Assembly (NCBI RefSeq): GCF_000012225.1 | Contig: NC_007716.1 | Location: forward strand, 620,001 to 684,000 | DNA: 64,000 bases | Source of the DNA: Aster yellows witches'-broom phytoplasma AYWB | GTDB lineage: Bacteria > Bacillota_I > Bacilli_A > Acholeplasmatales > Acholeplasmataceae | Reading direction: 5' to 3' | Shown here: in pieces, positions 28,572-40,095 of the stretch | How positions within the stretch are numbered: position 1 is the stretch's first letter | How the letters are laid out: each line of letters opens with the position of its first letter | The notes under the pieces: generated by a model | What the model saw: the letters and a program-made list of their open reading frames with translations, nothing else | What the model was told of the DNA's origin: nothing | The model's database searches: none | Program-made: the position numbers and the translations under genes

Positions 28572-29714
28572 TTATTGTTTTAATTCTTTTTCTATTGTAT
28601 GAATATTGTGTAATAAAGCTCCAATATAAGTGGAATGCTTGTATTTCGTTGGATTTCCTTGTGAATCTTTATCATCTTCAAATTCTATTGGCTCTTCACT
28701 TTCTGAACCCAAAGCATCAGCGTATAATTCTTCATCACTTTTTTTAATATTATGACCTTTACTTTTTACAGATTCTTTAAGAGAATCAAGCGTTCCTTCT
28801 GGAAAAGAACTTTCTACAAAAATAGCTTTTACTTGGTTGTTAACCAGTTTATTAGCTAATTCTTCAATATCACTAATACTAGCTTCTGTTTGGGTAGAAA
28901 TTCCTTGAATTGGACTTAACTCAAAATCATATTTTCTAGCTAAATAAGAAAAAGCATCATGGGCAGTAACTAAAATAAAAGTTTTGCCTTGAGAAAAAAA
29001 ATGTTCTTTTAATGCTTTAAATTTCTTGCCTACATATTTATGTAATAATTTTAATTTGTGTGCATATGTTTGACAATTATGTTCTAAATTATAAATATCA
29101 CTTTGGCGAAAACGCGAATCTTTTACCAATGCTGTTTTTAATTTGTATTTTAATTGGTGTAAAACTTTAATCCAAAGATCTATATCAAACCAAATATGAG
29201 GATCTGGCCCATGAGTATCTTCATCTCGTTTAATATCTCCTTCTTTAATGCGTTCATCCTCCTTGCCTTTTTGATTTATAACTTTGGTATTTGCTTCATC
29301 TAACTGCACTACTGTAAAGGAATTATTCGTTAAAAGCGGAAAGGCTTCTGCCATTTTAGCTTCCAAATGCAGTCCATTAATCACAACTAAATCAGCTTCT
29401 TTAATTTTTTTGCGATCTGATAATTTGGTTTTGTAATTGTGCGGATCAATTCCTACTCCCATCAAAGAATCAACTTGAATGCCTTTAATTTTGTTATATT
29501 TGTTTTTGTTTTCTTCTTCTACAACATCACCAACTAAATGCTTGACTAAATCTTTTAACATGGTAGAAGTCGTTACTATTTGTAAATCTTTTGAAACAGT
29601 TTTGGCATTTTTGGCTTTTGTCAAAGAAAAAAAAGGAATAGATAAAATCAGTGTTGTTATTGTTACCAAAAGAAAAATGATTATTTTTTGTTTGTGTTTA
29701 ATAAAAAAATCCAT
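28572..29714 (-). CDS. Mn/Zn ABC transporter substrate-binding protein
   Basis: 380-aa cluster A-I metal-binding protein. It begins with a membrane segment (IIIFLLVTITTLILSIPFF). No lipobox Cys is present, so it is either anchored by an uncleaved signal or released. Likely metal ligands in order: His in GIDPHNYK, His in PDPHIWFD, Glu in AIFVESSFP and Asp in LYADALG. This His-His-Glu-Asp set matches manganese-type proteins (PsaA, MntA) rather than the His-rich zinc ZnuA. There is a charged insertion (INQKGKEDERIKEGDIKRDE) where ZnuA has its His loop. First gene of the operon; the promoter is probably in the spacer just upstream. Confidence 0.9.
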   Translation of the reverse strand: MDFFIKHKQKIIIFLLVTITTLILSIPFFSLTKAKNAKTVSKDLQIVTTSTMLKDLVKHLVGDVVEEENKNKYNKIKGIQVDSLMGVGIDPHNYKTKLSDRKKIKEADLVVINGLHLEAKMAEAFPLLTNNSFTVVQLDEANTKVINQKGKEDERIKEGDIKRDEDTHGPDPHIWFDIDLWIKVLHQLKYKLKTALVKDSRFRQSDIYNLEHNCQTYAHKLKLLHKYVGKKFKALKEHFFSQGKTFILVTAHDAFSYLARKYDFELSPIQGISTQTEASISDIEELANKLVNNQVKAIFVESSFPEGTLDSLKESVKSKGHNIKKSDEELYADALGSESEEPIEFEDDKDSQGNPTKYKHSTYIGALLHNIHTIEKELKQ

Positions 29715-30892
29715 AATTATGGTCTCCTTTTTGCCTTTCTGAATGAATTTAAAAAATGATCTAAATTTTAACTATTTTGTGAGGTAAAAACAATGTTGTA
29801 AAAAATATCTAAAAATATGTAATTATAATTTATTGTTTTTAGGATTTATTTATAAAATCCATCATTAAAAAATTTCAATTTTGATACAGTTATTACCATA
29901 CATTTGTAATAAAGTAGTAAAAATGTTTAATTATAATGAGGATTAATTTGTTATTGGGAGTTAGGTTAATTTTAGTAATAAAATGTTTTTATTGGATGTT
30001 TTACAAATAAGTTTATTGCTTGTGATTTCATTTTTTAAAATGTTTTTCATATTTACATTATGAAAAAAACTACAAATTTAAAGATATTTATTATATCTTA
30101 ATATAAATTAATGCAAAATGTTATGCAAGTTTTTTTGAAATTGTTTTGCAATACCTTGTATAAATACAAAAAAGGGAAAGTCCAAAAAATAAATTAAGGT
30201 ATTCAGGCAAATATTCCAAATATAATAATTTAATACCAAAGTTATTAAAAAAAATAAAAAATATGGCTAATAATTAAATAAAAGAGTTTATTAGCGCAAT
30301 AACAAATTTAGAAAATATGCTTATTATTTTCCAAAACATTGCAAACATATTATAAAAAAATAGTTATTAATTAAATATATTGGGGTTACTATATAAATAA
30401 GTTCTTATTTAATGAAATCCAATTGCAAAAAATAGTTTTTGGGTTTGAGTTTGGAAGTCATTATGTAGATTATATATAATCAAAAAATAAATATAATTAA
30501 TTTAGTATCTTGCTTATTTTGCTCATATGCGATTTGTTAAAAATTAATAAATTTAGAAATAAATAACTTATAAAATTTGTAGTTGATTTTGAATATTTTA
30601 AATCTAATAGAAGTAAGAGTTTAGATTTAAGAATTAAAATATTTAAATAATTATAATTATATTATAATATAAAATTGTTTAAATTAAACATAAAAAAATT
30701 TGGCAAAATATTTTAATTCAACTTTTTTATTTAGGGCGTATAATAAAATTAAGGGATACAGAGTTGTTAAAAAGGCACAATGATAAAATGTGATAAATAC
30801 AAATGTTGCATAAAAAATGCAATTATAATTTAATATTTTAATGGGGCATTTTTAACCCTTTAATATTTATAGAAAAGTAAAATATTTGTAAT
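29715..30892. other. 1.2-kb gene-free AT-rich region
   Basis: Extremely A/T-rich with no frame of more than a few dozen codons that has a start and RBS. It separates the divergent metal-transporter operon and surface-protein gene. I find no tRNA, no strong inverted repeat and no recognisable relic. Promoters for both flanking genes must be here. Confidence 0.45.
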
Positions 30893-31843
30893 ATGAAAAC
30901 CAAAAGCAAAGCAATTATGTGTTTGTTTCCCAAATACCTTACTTTAATTTTATTCATTATTTTATTGGGCATACATTTTTGCAATAGAATTAGCATTTAT
31001 GCTGTAAAAAAACAACAACTAGAAAACATCCAAGAAGAGGAAAATGGAATAGGGGTTGTAAAAAATACAAATAACACACAACAAAAACACCAAATAATAA
31101 ATAATCAACATTCAAAAAAATTAAAGAACCCCAAAAATTTTGAAAAATTATTTCCCCCAGAAAAAAGAATAATCAATGATTTTAGTTATTATAAACAAAA
31201 CAATCAATTAACCAAACAAGATATTATAATCGCTTTAAATGGCATGCTTAAAGAAATAAAAAAAGAATCAAACATACAAATAGAAAGTGATGATTTTGAA
31301 ATAGCAAGCGAACAATTAGAAGAAAAATACGAATCACAAACACAAAATCCAGAAGAAATACAATGGAAAGGTAGTTTTCAAATTGAAGATATATTGGGTA
31401 ATAAAATAGAATTCAATTTTACTAAAAAAATGATAAACTTAGATGAAATTATTACAAATAACCATTTAGGAACAATTCAAATAACACCTAATATTACTGA
31501 GGAACAAAGAAAAAAATTAATATGTGAAGTTATTTGGCAAAAAAATCCTCAACTCCAAAATAAATTTTTAACTAAAGATTTTCAATTTACCAAAAACAAA
31601 GATGGCAGTAATAATTTTTGTAGAATAGAATACGATTTAGCAAACGAAGACAAATATCATGAATATGAAGGCATAATTGACCTAGAAATTAACTATCAAC
31701 AAGAAACAAGCACACCTCCAACAACTAAAACCACTACAACAAATTCAATAATGTTTTATAAAATTATAATAATTTTAACCGGCCTAATAGTTGCTTTTTT
31801 ACTTATTTTAATTTATAAAATCAAACATCAAAAAAATAAATGA
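30893..31843 (+). CDS. Membrane-anchored extracellular protein, unknown function
   Basis: The 316-aa protein has an N-terminal signal or anchor helix (YLTLILFIILLGIHFC, about 15-31). A hydrophilic Asn/Gln/Lys/Glu-rich domain of about 250 residues follows. A C-terminal membrane helix (IIIILTGLIVAFLLILIY, about 294-311) and a short basic tail (KIKHQKNK) end it. A Thr-rich linker (STPPTTKTTTTN) precedes the last helix, as in many surface-displayed proteins. This overall plan is like Amp/Imp surface proteins but the sequence is unrelated. UGA stop. No clear RBS. It forms its own unit, closed by the terminator at 31911-31936. Confidence 0.65.
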   Translation: MKTKSKAIMCLFPKYLTLILFIILLGIHFCNRISIYAVKKQQLENIQEEENGIGVVKNTNNTQQKHQIINNQHSKKLKNPKNFEKLFPPEKRIINDFSYYKQNNQLTKQDIIIALNGMLKEIKKESNIQIESDDFEIASEQLEEKYESQTQNPEEIQWKGSFQIEDILGNKIEFNFTKKMINLDEIITNNHLGTIQITPNITEEQRKKLICEVIWQKNPQLQNKFLTKDFQFTKNKDGSNNFCRIEYDLANEDKYHEYEGIIDLEINYQQETSTPPTTKTTTTNSIMFYKIIIILTGLIVAFLLILIYKIKHQKNK

Positions 31844-31910
31844 ATTGCTTTCTTTAAATTATTTTAATATCTTTCAAGAAATATCAAAATATAAAACCAT
31901 AAAGACAATG

Positions 31911-31940
31911 AAAGCCAAACTTTGTAGTTTGGCTTTTTTA
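31911..31940 (+). terminator. Intrinsic terminator
   Basis: AAAGCCAAAC (31911-31920) and GTTTGGCTTT (31927-31936) form a perfect 10-bp stem with a 6-nt loop, followed by TTTTA. It is the strongest-looking terminator in the window and ends the 30893-31843 transcript. Confidence 0.9.
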
Positions 31941-32115
31941 TTTATAATAAAGGGGATGAATAATTTTTAAATTGCTTAAAAAACAAATAAATATACAATA
32001 ATTATAAAATGAATAATATTAATTATATATTATTACACAAATATAGATATACCAAATAATAAATATAACAACAAAAAAATAATATTTATTGATTTTTAAA
32101 TAATTTAATAAAAAA

Positions 32116-32499
32116 GGTCAATGTGCATAAGCCATGTTCTGTTCTTGTTAAACAAGTGTGGCTATTTATCTGCTACTAATAAGTAGTGCAAAACTAATTT
32201 CATTTAATCGCTTTGCATGCCCCTACCATTATTTTGGGTTGTTAGCTTGAGGGGTTTATCACGTTTCACTTAATTATTTCTAATTAACTCGTCTCTGTGA
32301 CACTTTCAGTTTTTATCTCATAGATTAAAATAATGTAATTATCTCAATCCTTAGATCTAAAAAACGCCGTTACTTTTTACAGTACTCTAAGTTATTAATT
32401 CCTTAGACACAAACACTACATGCAATCGCAGCATGTGCTAACATGGACTTTCCTAAGCTTAAAATAATTATTTTAAACCTCAGCCACTTGCATTGACCT
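32116..32499 (-). ncRNA. rnpB: RNase P RNA, Bacillus (B) type
   Basis: Catalytic RNA that removes 5' leaders from pre-tRNAs. Both ends form helix P1 (GGTCAATG at the 5' end with CATTGACC at the 3' end). Conserved blocks in order on the minus strand: GAGGAAAGTC-like AGGAAAGTCCATG, then TAGTGTTTGTGTCTAAGGA, GTAACGGC, GAAAGTGTCACAGAGACGA, GTGAAACGTGATAAACCCC, AACCCAAAATAATGGTAGGG, and the 3' AACATGGCTTATGCA. The layout matches the B. subtilis type. A TATAAT lies just upstream, and a run of T directly follows P1 as the transcription end. Confidence 0.96.
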
Positions 32500-32504
32500 A
32501 TTTT

Positions 32505-32510
32505 ATTATA
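32505..32510 (-). promoter_or_regulatory. rnpB extended -10 element
   Basis: TGATATAAT on the minus strand: an extended -10 (TGnTATAAT) 5 bp before the proposed 5' end of the RNA. The -35 region (TTTCAT, 17 bp away) is weak, as expected for an extended -10 promoter. Confidence 0.65.
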
Positions 32511-32519
32511 TCAAACATT

Positions 32520-33170
32520 AAAGTAAAATGAAATCTTTAAATTATGTTTGTAGATGTTTTAATGATAAATTAAGAAAATAAATTTTTTTTATTGGGTGTT
32601 TTATATTAAGATTTCAAACATTTGATAATTTTGTAAACTGCATCAGTAGGAGCCAAAGCGCTTAAATCAACAACAACAATCCGATAAGTTATAATTATCA
32701 ACATGCTCAATAGCAAAAATAATATGAATATGCAAATCTAAAATAGCTTTTATTATTGAGGAGTTATCTAAAAAAAAGTCACCTTCTGTATCCAAACAAG
32801 AATATGGATTGTTATACTTAATTTTCTAAGAACTTTATAATTAACATAAAGTGTTTTTAAACTAAATTATAATTGGTAAAACTTTTAACAGACTCTTTTA
32901 GGTAATAAATATCTTTTGGATTCAAAAATAAAGTGTCTGTCGATTTATCATACTGAGTTTGTTAATAGTTTTCTTTCTTAATTAATATTTTCATATATGA
33001 TGAACATCTTTTTTTTTAATAATATAATTAGCACAATAAGATATATAAATGCTCTATTGTTCATTGTTAAAAACCCCATGATTTAGTCCTTTTGTTTTTT
33101 ATTTTATTATAACTCAATTTTGATGAATTAGTTTATATTTTTGGTTGGAAAAAGGAAGGTTTTGGGTAAT
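32520..33170 (-). pseudogene. Decayed minus-strand coding remnant between rnpB and obgE
   Basis: About 650 bp without an intact gene. Minus-strand pieces look like former protein: LFLNPKDIYYLKESVKSFTN (about 32870-32930), then DTEGDFFLDNSSIIKAILDL followed by HIHIIFAIEHVDNYN (about 32690-32800), then one frame over VVVDLSALAPTDAVYKIIKC to a stop near 32615. The order is collinear, with at least two frameshifts. I cannot name the family. Confidence 0.4.
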
Positions 33171-33196
33171 AAAAAAAGATCTTAATATAAGATCTT
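33171..33196 (-). terminator. Terminator of the rplU-prp-rpmA-obgE operon
   Basis: AAGATCTTA (33176-33184) pairs with TAAGATCTT (33188-33196) with a 3-nt loop. On the minus strand it is followed by a T run. It lies about 60 bp past the obgE stop codon. Confidence 0.8.
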
Positions 33197-33256
33197 GCAT
33201 TTGACTTATTTTTTTTTGGATCAAAAATATAATTTCTTTGTGTTATAATTACCAAA

Positions 33257-34516
33257 TTATAAAAAATCAAATAAACGATCACAAATTTTAACTTGATCTC
33301 CTGGTTTGGCTCCTTTTTTTTGTAATTGTTCTTCCATCCCTATTTTTTTCAATATTCTATTAAATCTTTTTACAGATTCTTCGTTGTTAAAATCGGTACG
33401 ATGAAAAAAAATTTCTACTTGATTTCCAGAAACAACAAAAACAGAATCACTTTCTTTAATAACAGAAATGGTTTTTAGATTATCAGTAAGGGTGTATAAT
33501 TTAAAGTCATTGTTGTTATTTGGGTTAACTTCTAAGGGGGTATTTTGCAAAAAGGAGCTCATTTTATATTTTAAGATTTCTAAATTATCAAAAGAAACCA
33601 AAGAAAGGGGGATAATAGGTTGTCCTTTGATTTTTTGTTTCAAAAGAGTAAGTTTTTTCAAAGAATCAGGTAAATCCATTTTATTGGTAACAATAATTTG
33701 TTTTTTAAGTAATAATTGGGGATTGTATTGTTTTAATTCTTGGTTTAAAGTTTGGAAATCTTGGTAAGGGTTTGAACTTTCCATACTTAAAATATGAACT
33801 AAAACACGACATCTTTCAATATGTTTTAAAAATTGAATTCCCATACCACAACCTAAATGAGCATTTTCAATTAGGCCTGGTAAATCAGCTACTACAAAAC
33901 TAAAACCATCCACTTCAACAACTCCTAAATGAGGTTTAATTGTGGTAAAAGGATAGGAAGCAACTTTAGGTTGGGCTTTGGAAATAGCAGAAATAAGAGA
34001 GGATTTCCCAACACTTGGAAAACCTAATAATCCGATATCAGCTAAAACTTTAAGTTCTGTTTTGATTTTAAAACTTTCACCTAAATCACCTTTTTCAGAA
34101 TAACTTGGAGCTTGATTTTTAAAAGTAGCTAATGCTTTATTGCCTTTGCCGCCTTTGCCGCCTTTAGCAATAACTAAGGTTTGTTGGTCGTATAAGATCT
34201 CTCCCAAAAACTTGTTATCAGCAGTGTAAAAAACTGTTCCTAAAGGAACTTTAACATAAAGATGAGGGGCATTGGCTCCATTTTGACCTTTATTTTTTCC
34301 ATTTATTCCATGCGGCGCTTTAAGATGTTTTTGATATTTTAATTTTAATAAGGTATTCTCGCCTTTGTCGCCTACAAAAATAACAGACCCGCCGTTGCCG
34401 CCGTTGCCGCCAGCAGGTCCTCCAAAAGCTACATATTTTTCTCTTCTAAAAGCAACGATGCCATGACCACCATTACCAGCAAAAACCTCATTAAAAGCTT
34501 CATCAACAAAATGCAA
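33257..34516 (-). CDS. obgE: Ribosome-assembly GTPase ObgE (CgtA)
   Basis: Essential GTPase that acts on 50S subunit maturation and stress signalling. 419 aa in three parts. The Gly-rich Obg fold covers residues 1-157 (GGPAGGNGGNGGSVIFVGD, GGKGGKGN). The G domain has G1 GFPSVGKSSLIS, G3 DLPGLIENAHLGCGMG and G4 TNKMDL. A C-terminal OCT domain follows (from about 345, ending GDQVKICDRLFDFL). Position after rplU-prp-rpmA is the standard Firmicutes order. Start ATG 34514-34516 follows AAAGAAAGCAGG. The gap to rpmA is 36 bp. Confidence 0.96.
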   Translation of the reverse strand: MHFVDEAFNEVFAGNGGHGIVAFRREKYVAFGGPAGGNGGNGGSVIFVGDKGENTLLKLKYQKHLKAPHGINGKNKGQNGANAPHLYVKVPLGTVFYTADNKFLGEILYDQQTLVIAKGGKGGKGNKALATFKNQAPSYSEKGDLGESFKIKTELKVLADIGLLGFPSVGKSSLISAISKAQPKVASYPFTTIKPHLGVVEVDGFSFVVADLPGLIENAHLGCGMGIQFLKHIERCRVLVHILSMESSNPYQDFQTLNQELKQYNPQLLLKKQIIVTNKMDLPDSLKKLTLLKQKIKGQPIIPLSLVSFDNLEILKYKMSSFLQNTPLEVNPNNNNDFKLYTLTDNLKTISVIKESDSVFVVSGNQVEIFFHRTDFNNEESVKRFNRILKKIGMEEQLQKKGAKPGDQVKICDRLFDFL

Positions 34517-34552
34517 ACTAAATACCTGCTTTCTTTAAATACATAAAAAAAA

Positions 34553-34831
34553 TTATTGCAGATAAACAGAAACTTTTTTACGACCATGCTTTTTTTCAAA
34601 TTTAATGATTCCACTCATTTTAGCAAATAAAGTGTCATCTCCACCTCTACCAACGTTAAAACCAGGGTGAATTTTGGTTCCTCTTTGACGATAAATAATA
34701 GCGCCTGCTTTGGCAAATTGACCGTCAGAAAGTTTAGCACCTAATCTTTTGGAATGAGAATCTCTACCATTTCGAGTAGAACCTGCTCCTTTTTTAGAAG
34801 CAAATAACTGAATTTGTAATTGTAATAACAT
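34553..34831 (-). CDS. rpmA: 50S ribosomal protein L27 with cleavable N-terminal extension
   Basis: 92 aa. The mature start [20 protein letters not shown] is typical of L27, whose N-terminus reaches the peptidyl-transferase centre. It is preceded by [10 protein letters not shown]. This nine-to-ten-residue extension is like those of Firmicutes, where the protease Prp cuts after the Phe. The prp gene is directly upstream with its stop touching this start. Both the substrate and its protease are therefore present. Confidence 0.96.
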   Translation of the reverse strand: MLLQLQIQLFASKKGAGSTRNGRDSHSKRLGAKLSDGQFAKAGAIIYRQRGTKIHPGFNVGRGGDDTLFAKMSGIIKFEKKHGRKKVSVYLQ

Positions 34832-34832
34832 G

Positions 34833-35168
34833 TTATAACCTCTTTCTTGTTTGAATTTGAGATATTTTTTTAAAATGATTGGGGTATTGTTTGACTAAAT
34901 TGCAGATAGTGTATTCTAAATTATCTAGCAAAATAAAAAGGGTGGGATTTTGGGTGGTTTTAACTTCTAATTCAAACAACTTATCTTGTAGATTGTAGGT
35001 AATATCTGTTTGGAATTGAAGCTTTTCTAAAGCATTCAGAGTCACAATAATAGCAGTAGAAACCGAAGCACATACAATATCAAAACCTTTAGGAGCGTAT
35101 AAAGCGTGACCGAAAACTTGAATACTAGTAATTTTTTTTTGTTCTTTGTAAAAACAATAGCGAATCAT
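34833..35168 (-). CDS. prp: Ribosomal-processing cysteine protease Prp (YsxB)
   Basis: 111 aa. It cleaves the N-terminal extension of L27. The catalytic pair is visible as His in [13 protein letters not shown] and Cys in [12 protein letters not shown], twelve residues apart as in S. aureus Prp. Between rplU (5 bp gap) and rpmA (1 bp gap), so tightly coupled in the ribosomal operon. No strong RBS is needed given this spacing. Confidence 0.92.
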   Translation of the reverse strand: MIRYCFYKEQKKITSIQVFGHALYAPKGFDIVCASVSTAIIVTLNALEKLQFQTDITYNLQDKLFELEVKTTQNPTLFILLDNLEYTICNLVKQYPNHFKKISQIQTRKRL

Positions 35169-35173
35169 AGTTT

Positions 35174-35482
35174 TTAAACAGTTATTTTAGTAATCAAAAG
35201 TTTAGTATAGGATTGTCTGTGTCCTTGTTTACAACGATATTTTTTACGTTTTTTATACTTAAACACAATAATTTTTTTAGCGCGATCATGTTTGATTACT
35301 TGAGCTGTTACTTTAGCGTCTTTAACAAAAGGGACGCCTAAAACAGGATTGGAGCCACCAACAGCCAAAACTTCTTGAAATTGATAAGTTGTTTCTGGCT
35401 CAACATTTAGTTTTTCAACATAAATTTCTTGTCCTTCAGAAACACGAAATTGTTTTCCCCCAGTTTTGATGATTGCAAACAT
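35174..35482 (-). CDS. rplU: 50S ribosomal protein L21
   Basis: 102 aa starting [20 protein letters not shown]. It is followed by [20 protein letters not shown] and the basic [20 protein letters not shown] loop typical of L21. The ATG at 35480-35482 is chosen because GGAGG lies 7 nt upstream; an in-frame ATG at 35509 has no RBS and adds nothing conserved. First gene of the rplU-prp-rpmA-obgE operon. The 150-bp leader upstream is AT-rich and may hold the autoregulatory L21 leader known in Firmicutes, though no clear fold was seen. Confidence 0.95.
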
Positions 35483-35667
35483 TTTATTTCCTCCTTGCAA
35501 AAATTGCAAATTATCTTGGATAATTTATTGAATCTGATAATAATTAATTGTTTAAAAACAATGGTTTTTATATTTTTTTTTATTGGGCATTAAAACCAAA
35601 CCAAAAAAAAATACAATAATCATACATTATTATAACATATCTTATTGAAATATGAATGTTTTTTTTG

Positions 35668-36594
35668 TTATGAGGTTTTATTATTGTGCTTTTTGAGATA
35701 TCTATTTTGCGGATGGGCGCTACATTTATCACTACAAGCCCCTAAATATTTGTGTTCGTTATGTTCGTGGCACAAAATTTGTTTGTTGCATTGAGGATTA
35801 GAGCAATTAATATAGCGTTCACAAGGGGTGCCATCAAAATAGTCTTTGCCAACGATAACATGTTCTTTTTGATTAACAGTAACTGCTATTCTTTGATCAA
35901 AGACATACATTTGACCATCCCATAAAACACCTTGAGTTTCGGGGTGTTTACCATAAGAAATAATTCCTCCTTCTAGTTGATAGACATCCACGAAACCTTC
36001 TTTTTTTAAGAAAGTACTAAATTTTTCACAACGCACACCGCCAGTGCAATAAGTTACGATTTTTTTATTTTTTAATAAATGGGTGTTTTGTTTGACCCAA
36101 TTTGGCAAATCACGAAAATGTCTAATGTTAGGGTTAACTGCATTTCTGAAATGTCCTAAATCATATTCATAGTCATTACGAGCATCAAGAATTAAAACAT
36201 CTTTTTCTTGCAAGGCTTGCAAAAATTCTTGAGGAGCTAAATAAGCGCCTTTGTCTTTGGTAAGATCAACCTTTTCTTCAAGACTCAAATTAACCAATTC
36301 AGGCTTGACTTTAATAGAAAGACGCGGAAAAACTTGTGCATCCACATTTTCAATTTTAAAAACAGTATTGCAAAAACGCACATCTTGTTTTAGTTGATCG
36401 ATGTATTTATGTATTTGTTCTTTTGGACCTGACAAAGTGCCGTTAATACCTTCTTGGGCAACAATAATACGTCCTAAAAGTCCTAGAGATTCGCAATATT
36501 TAAAATGTTGGTTTCTAAAAGTTTGAGGGTCTTTTATTGGAACATATTGATAATATAAAATAACTAAGTATGAGGAGTTAGAAGTTTTTGTCAT
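35668..36594 (-). CDS. trhO: tRNA uridine(34) hydroxylase TrhO (rhodanese family, YceA type)
   Basis: Oxygen-dependent formation of 5-hydroxyuridine at tRNA position 34. The start at 36592-36594 is preferred because AAGAGG lies upstream; another in-frame ATG at 36633 lacks an RBS. About 308 aa. An N-terminal acylphosphatase-like domain (YYQYVPIKDPQTFRNQH; RIIVAQEGINGTLSG) is followed by a rhodanese domain with the active loop TYCTGGVRCEKFS. The C-terminus is Cys-rich (CERYINCSNPQCNKQILCHE; YLGACSDKC) and may bind zinc. It is transcribed alone, on the minus strand. Confidence 0.92.
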   Translation of the reverse strand: MTKTSNSSYLVILYYQYVPIKDPQTFRNQHFKYCESLGLLGRIIVAQEGINGTLSGPKEQIHKYIDQLKQDVRFCNTVFKIENVDAQVFPRLSIKVKPELVNLSLEEKVDLTKDKGAYLAPQEFLQALQEKDVLILDARNDYEYDLGHFRNAVNPNIRHFRDLPNWVKQNTHLLKNKKIVTYCTGGVRCEKFSTFLKKEGFVDVYQLEGGIISYGKHPETQGVLWDGQMYVFDQRIAVTVNQKEHVIVGKDYFDGTPCERYINCSNPQCNKQILCHEHNEHKYLGACSDKCSAHPQNRYLKKHNNKTS

Positions 36595-36775
36595 AAAATA
36601 ATTATGCCTCTTTTCAATTGAGATTGCATGCAAAATCTAATTAATTTAGACTTTATTTTATTATTAAAATAAATTATTATGAATTTAAAATAATGAATGA
36701 TTGATGTTTTTTGTTTCATTTATAATTTTTTATTTAGGTTTTTTCAGATAAATATTAAGGTTTATAAAATAAATT

Positions 36776-37099
36776 TTAGGAGTGTTCTTCCCAAAAAATA
36801 TACATATTTTGAGCACCATTTGACATTTGTTTTAAATCATCTAAACTATATTTTATTTCACCTTTAAAACTTGCAGTCCTTGTACCACCATCAAAAAATA
36901 CTCCTAATAAATCCGAAGGAGCGTCTTTAATGCGGCACAAAAGGCAAGGATAAGTTTGAATGGTCTCGGAATTATAACAAGGATAATCAGATATAAAACC
37001 CCAAAAATATGGATTAATATTCGTTTTAATATAGGTTTCTATTTGTTGAGGAAAAGTTTGAGAATTGTGGGGGCGTAAATAAATGTTTTTAATTTGCAT
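36776..37099 (-). CDS. Conserved-looking hypothetical protein
   Basis: 107 aa from the ATG at 37097-37099, which has GAGGT 9 nt upstream; an in-frame start at 37117 lacks an RBS. No membrane segment or signal peptide, so probably cytoplasmic. It has three cysteines in YPCYNSETIQTYPCLLCRIK that could bind a metal. The rest (DLLGVFFDGGTRTASFKGEI; MSNGAQNMYIFWEE) has a normal codon pattern and looks like a real folded protein. I do not recognise the family. It stands alone, in the same direction as trhO and serS. Confidence 0.6.
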   Translation of the reverse strand: MQIKNIYLRPHNSQTFPQQIETYIKTNINPYFWGFISDYPCYNSETIQTYPCLLCRIKDAPSDLLGVFFDGGTRTASFKGEIKYSLDDLKQMSNGAQNMYIFWEEHS

Positions 37100-37291
37100 A
37101 TTGATATTACCTCGCAATTATTTTAGTAAATAGAAATAATGAATTTTTGGGGTTTCCTTTGAAATAGTTATAAAATTATTAAAGGTTTTATTAGTGGCTT
37201 TTGGTTTGGCAATAAAAAACGCCGAATCATTTTATTTTTCATAAAAGATTCGACTCTATATTCTAAATTATTATTGTTAAAAACATTCAAA

Positions 37292-38979
<1,688 letters not shown>

Positions 38980-39240
38980 TTAAAGTGTGTTTACTAATTT
39001 TTGTAAATCAGATTTGTTTCTAGCAGAAAAGTTAGCGTGATAAACTCTTTTAGAAACACCTTTATCAAATTTTTTATAAGCTACACTTAATAAAGCTAAG
39101 GCTTTTTGTTTATCAGCATTTGCCACTGCAGTTTTTACTTGTTTTACCACTGTTTTTACAGATGATTTAAAAGAAAAATTTTGTAAACGACGTTTTTCAT
39201 TAGTTTTATTACGTTTTTTTTGTTGTTTAATATTAGCCAT
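38980..39240 (-). CDS. rpsT: 30S ribosomal protein S20
   Basis: 86 aa, basic and all-helical. It begins MANIKQQKKRNKTNEKRRLQ with SFKSSVKTVVKQVKTAV, and ends SKRVYHANFSARNKSDLQKL VNTL, as in S20. RBS GAGGAG precedes the ATG. Transcribed alone. Confidence 0.94.
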   Translation of the reverse strand: MANIKQQKKRNKTNEKRRLQNFSFKSSVKTVVKQVKTAVANADKQKALALLSVAYKKFDKGVSKRVYHANFSARNKSDLQKLVNTL

Positions 39241-40095
39241 GATTATAATCTCCTCTTTTTTAATTACTTAATTATCAATTTTATTATTAATAACTCTACT
39301 GAGGATTATACCAAAATTTAAATAAAAAATCAAACAAATAATTAATTAAGGCAATATATAAAATCCAACCCCACTTGAAAAGAATAGGTGATAGCTCCGT
39401 AAAAAATATGTTATTTTTTATTATTTATAAATAAAATAAAAGGAGATTTAAAATAATGAATGTAAGAAAAAAATTTTAACACTTATTTATTGCTTTTGAA
39501 AACAAAATTTAAATGTTTATTTTAAAATTATATTTTGAATATATAAGTATTTTTTTTTAAAAATGATAAAAGTTCTTCTAAATGTGTTTCTTGTTTAGGT
39601 GTTAATTTCTTTTGTTTTTATATAAACCACAAATATCTTAATAATGAATCCCGTAATTCTGTTTTATTATCTATTTTATGAAATTATTTTTGCATTCATT
39701 GAATTTTTTGAATTTGCTTAATGTTTTTTGGATTGCTTTTTTTATAAATAATATTTTTGCAAAACCAAAATATCATAATCCATATAATCACAAAAAATAA
39801 ATTTGAAAAAAGATAAAAATGGCGAATTAATTGAAGGTTTTATTATCCCTAAATATTTTTTTACACATTCCCATAAAAAAATAAAGTTTTTTGCTCATAA
39901 AACAACTCTTTTTATATAATTAACTTTTATAACATTTTGTTAATAATCATTCCTAAACATTTCAAAAATTAAATAATTCTATCACCCTAAATTATAAACA
40001 ATTACAAAAATTTATCCAACCCAAAATCAAGGAAAAACCAAACTGTAATTAAAGTTTGGGTTATTTTAATTAAAAAATGATACATTTGTAAAAAA
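39241..40095 (-). pseudogene. Spacer with remnants, including a possible ISL3-type transposase fragment
   Basis: 850 bp without an intact gene. On the minus strand, about 39545-39670, one frame reads TELRDSLLRYLWFI, stop, KQKKLTPKQETHLEELLSFL. This resembles the RYLWLKNPxxLTxEQ...LExLL segment of ISL3-family transposases. At 39440-39478 a good RBS (AAAGGAG) leads to an ATG frame that stops after seven codons (MNVRKKF). On the plus strand about 39800-39910, DKNGELIEGFIIPKYFFTHS followed by KKIKFFAHKT is open but has no start. None of these is likely to be expressed. Confidence 0.4.

Noticed and set aside
29715-30892. tRNA cluster in the large gap
   Set aside because: No GGTTCGAATCC-like T-arm or paired acceptor ends were found on either strand, and the base composition is too AT-rich for tRNA genes.
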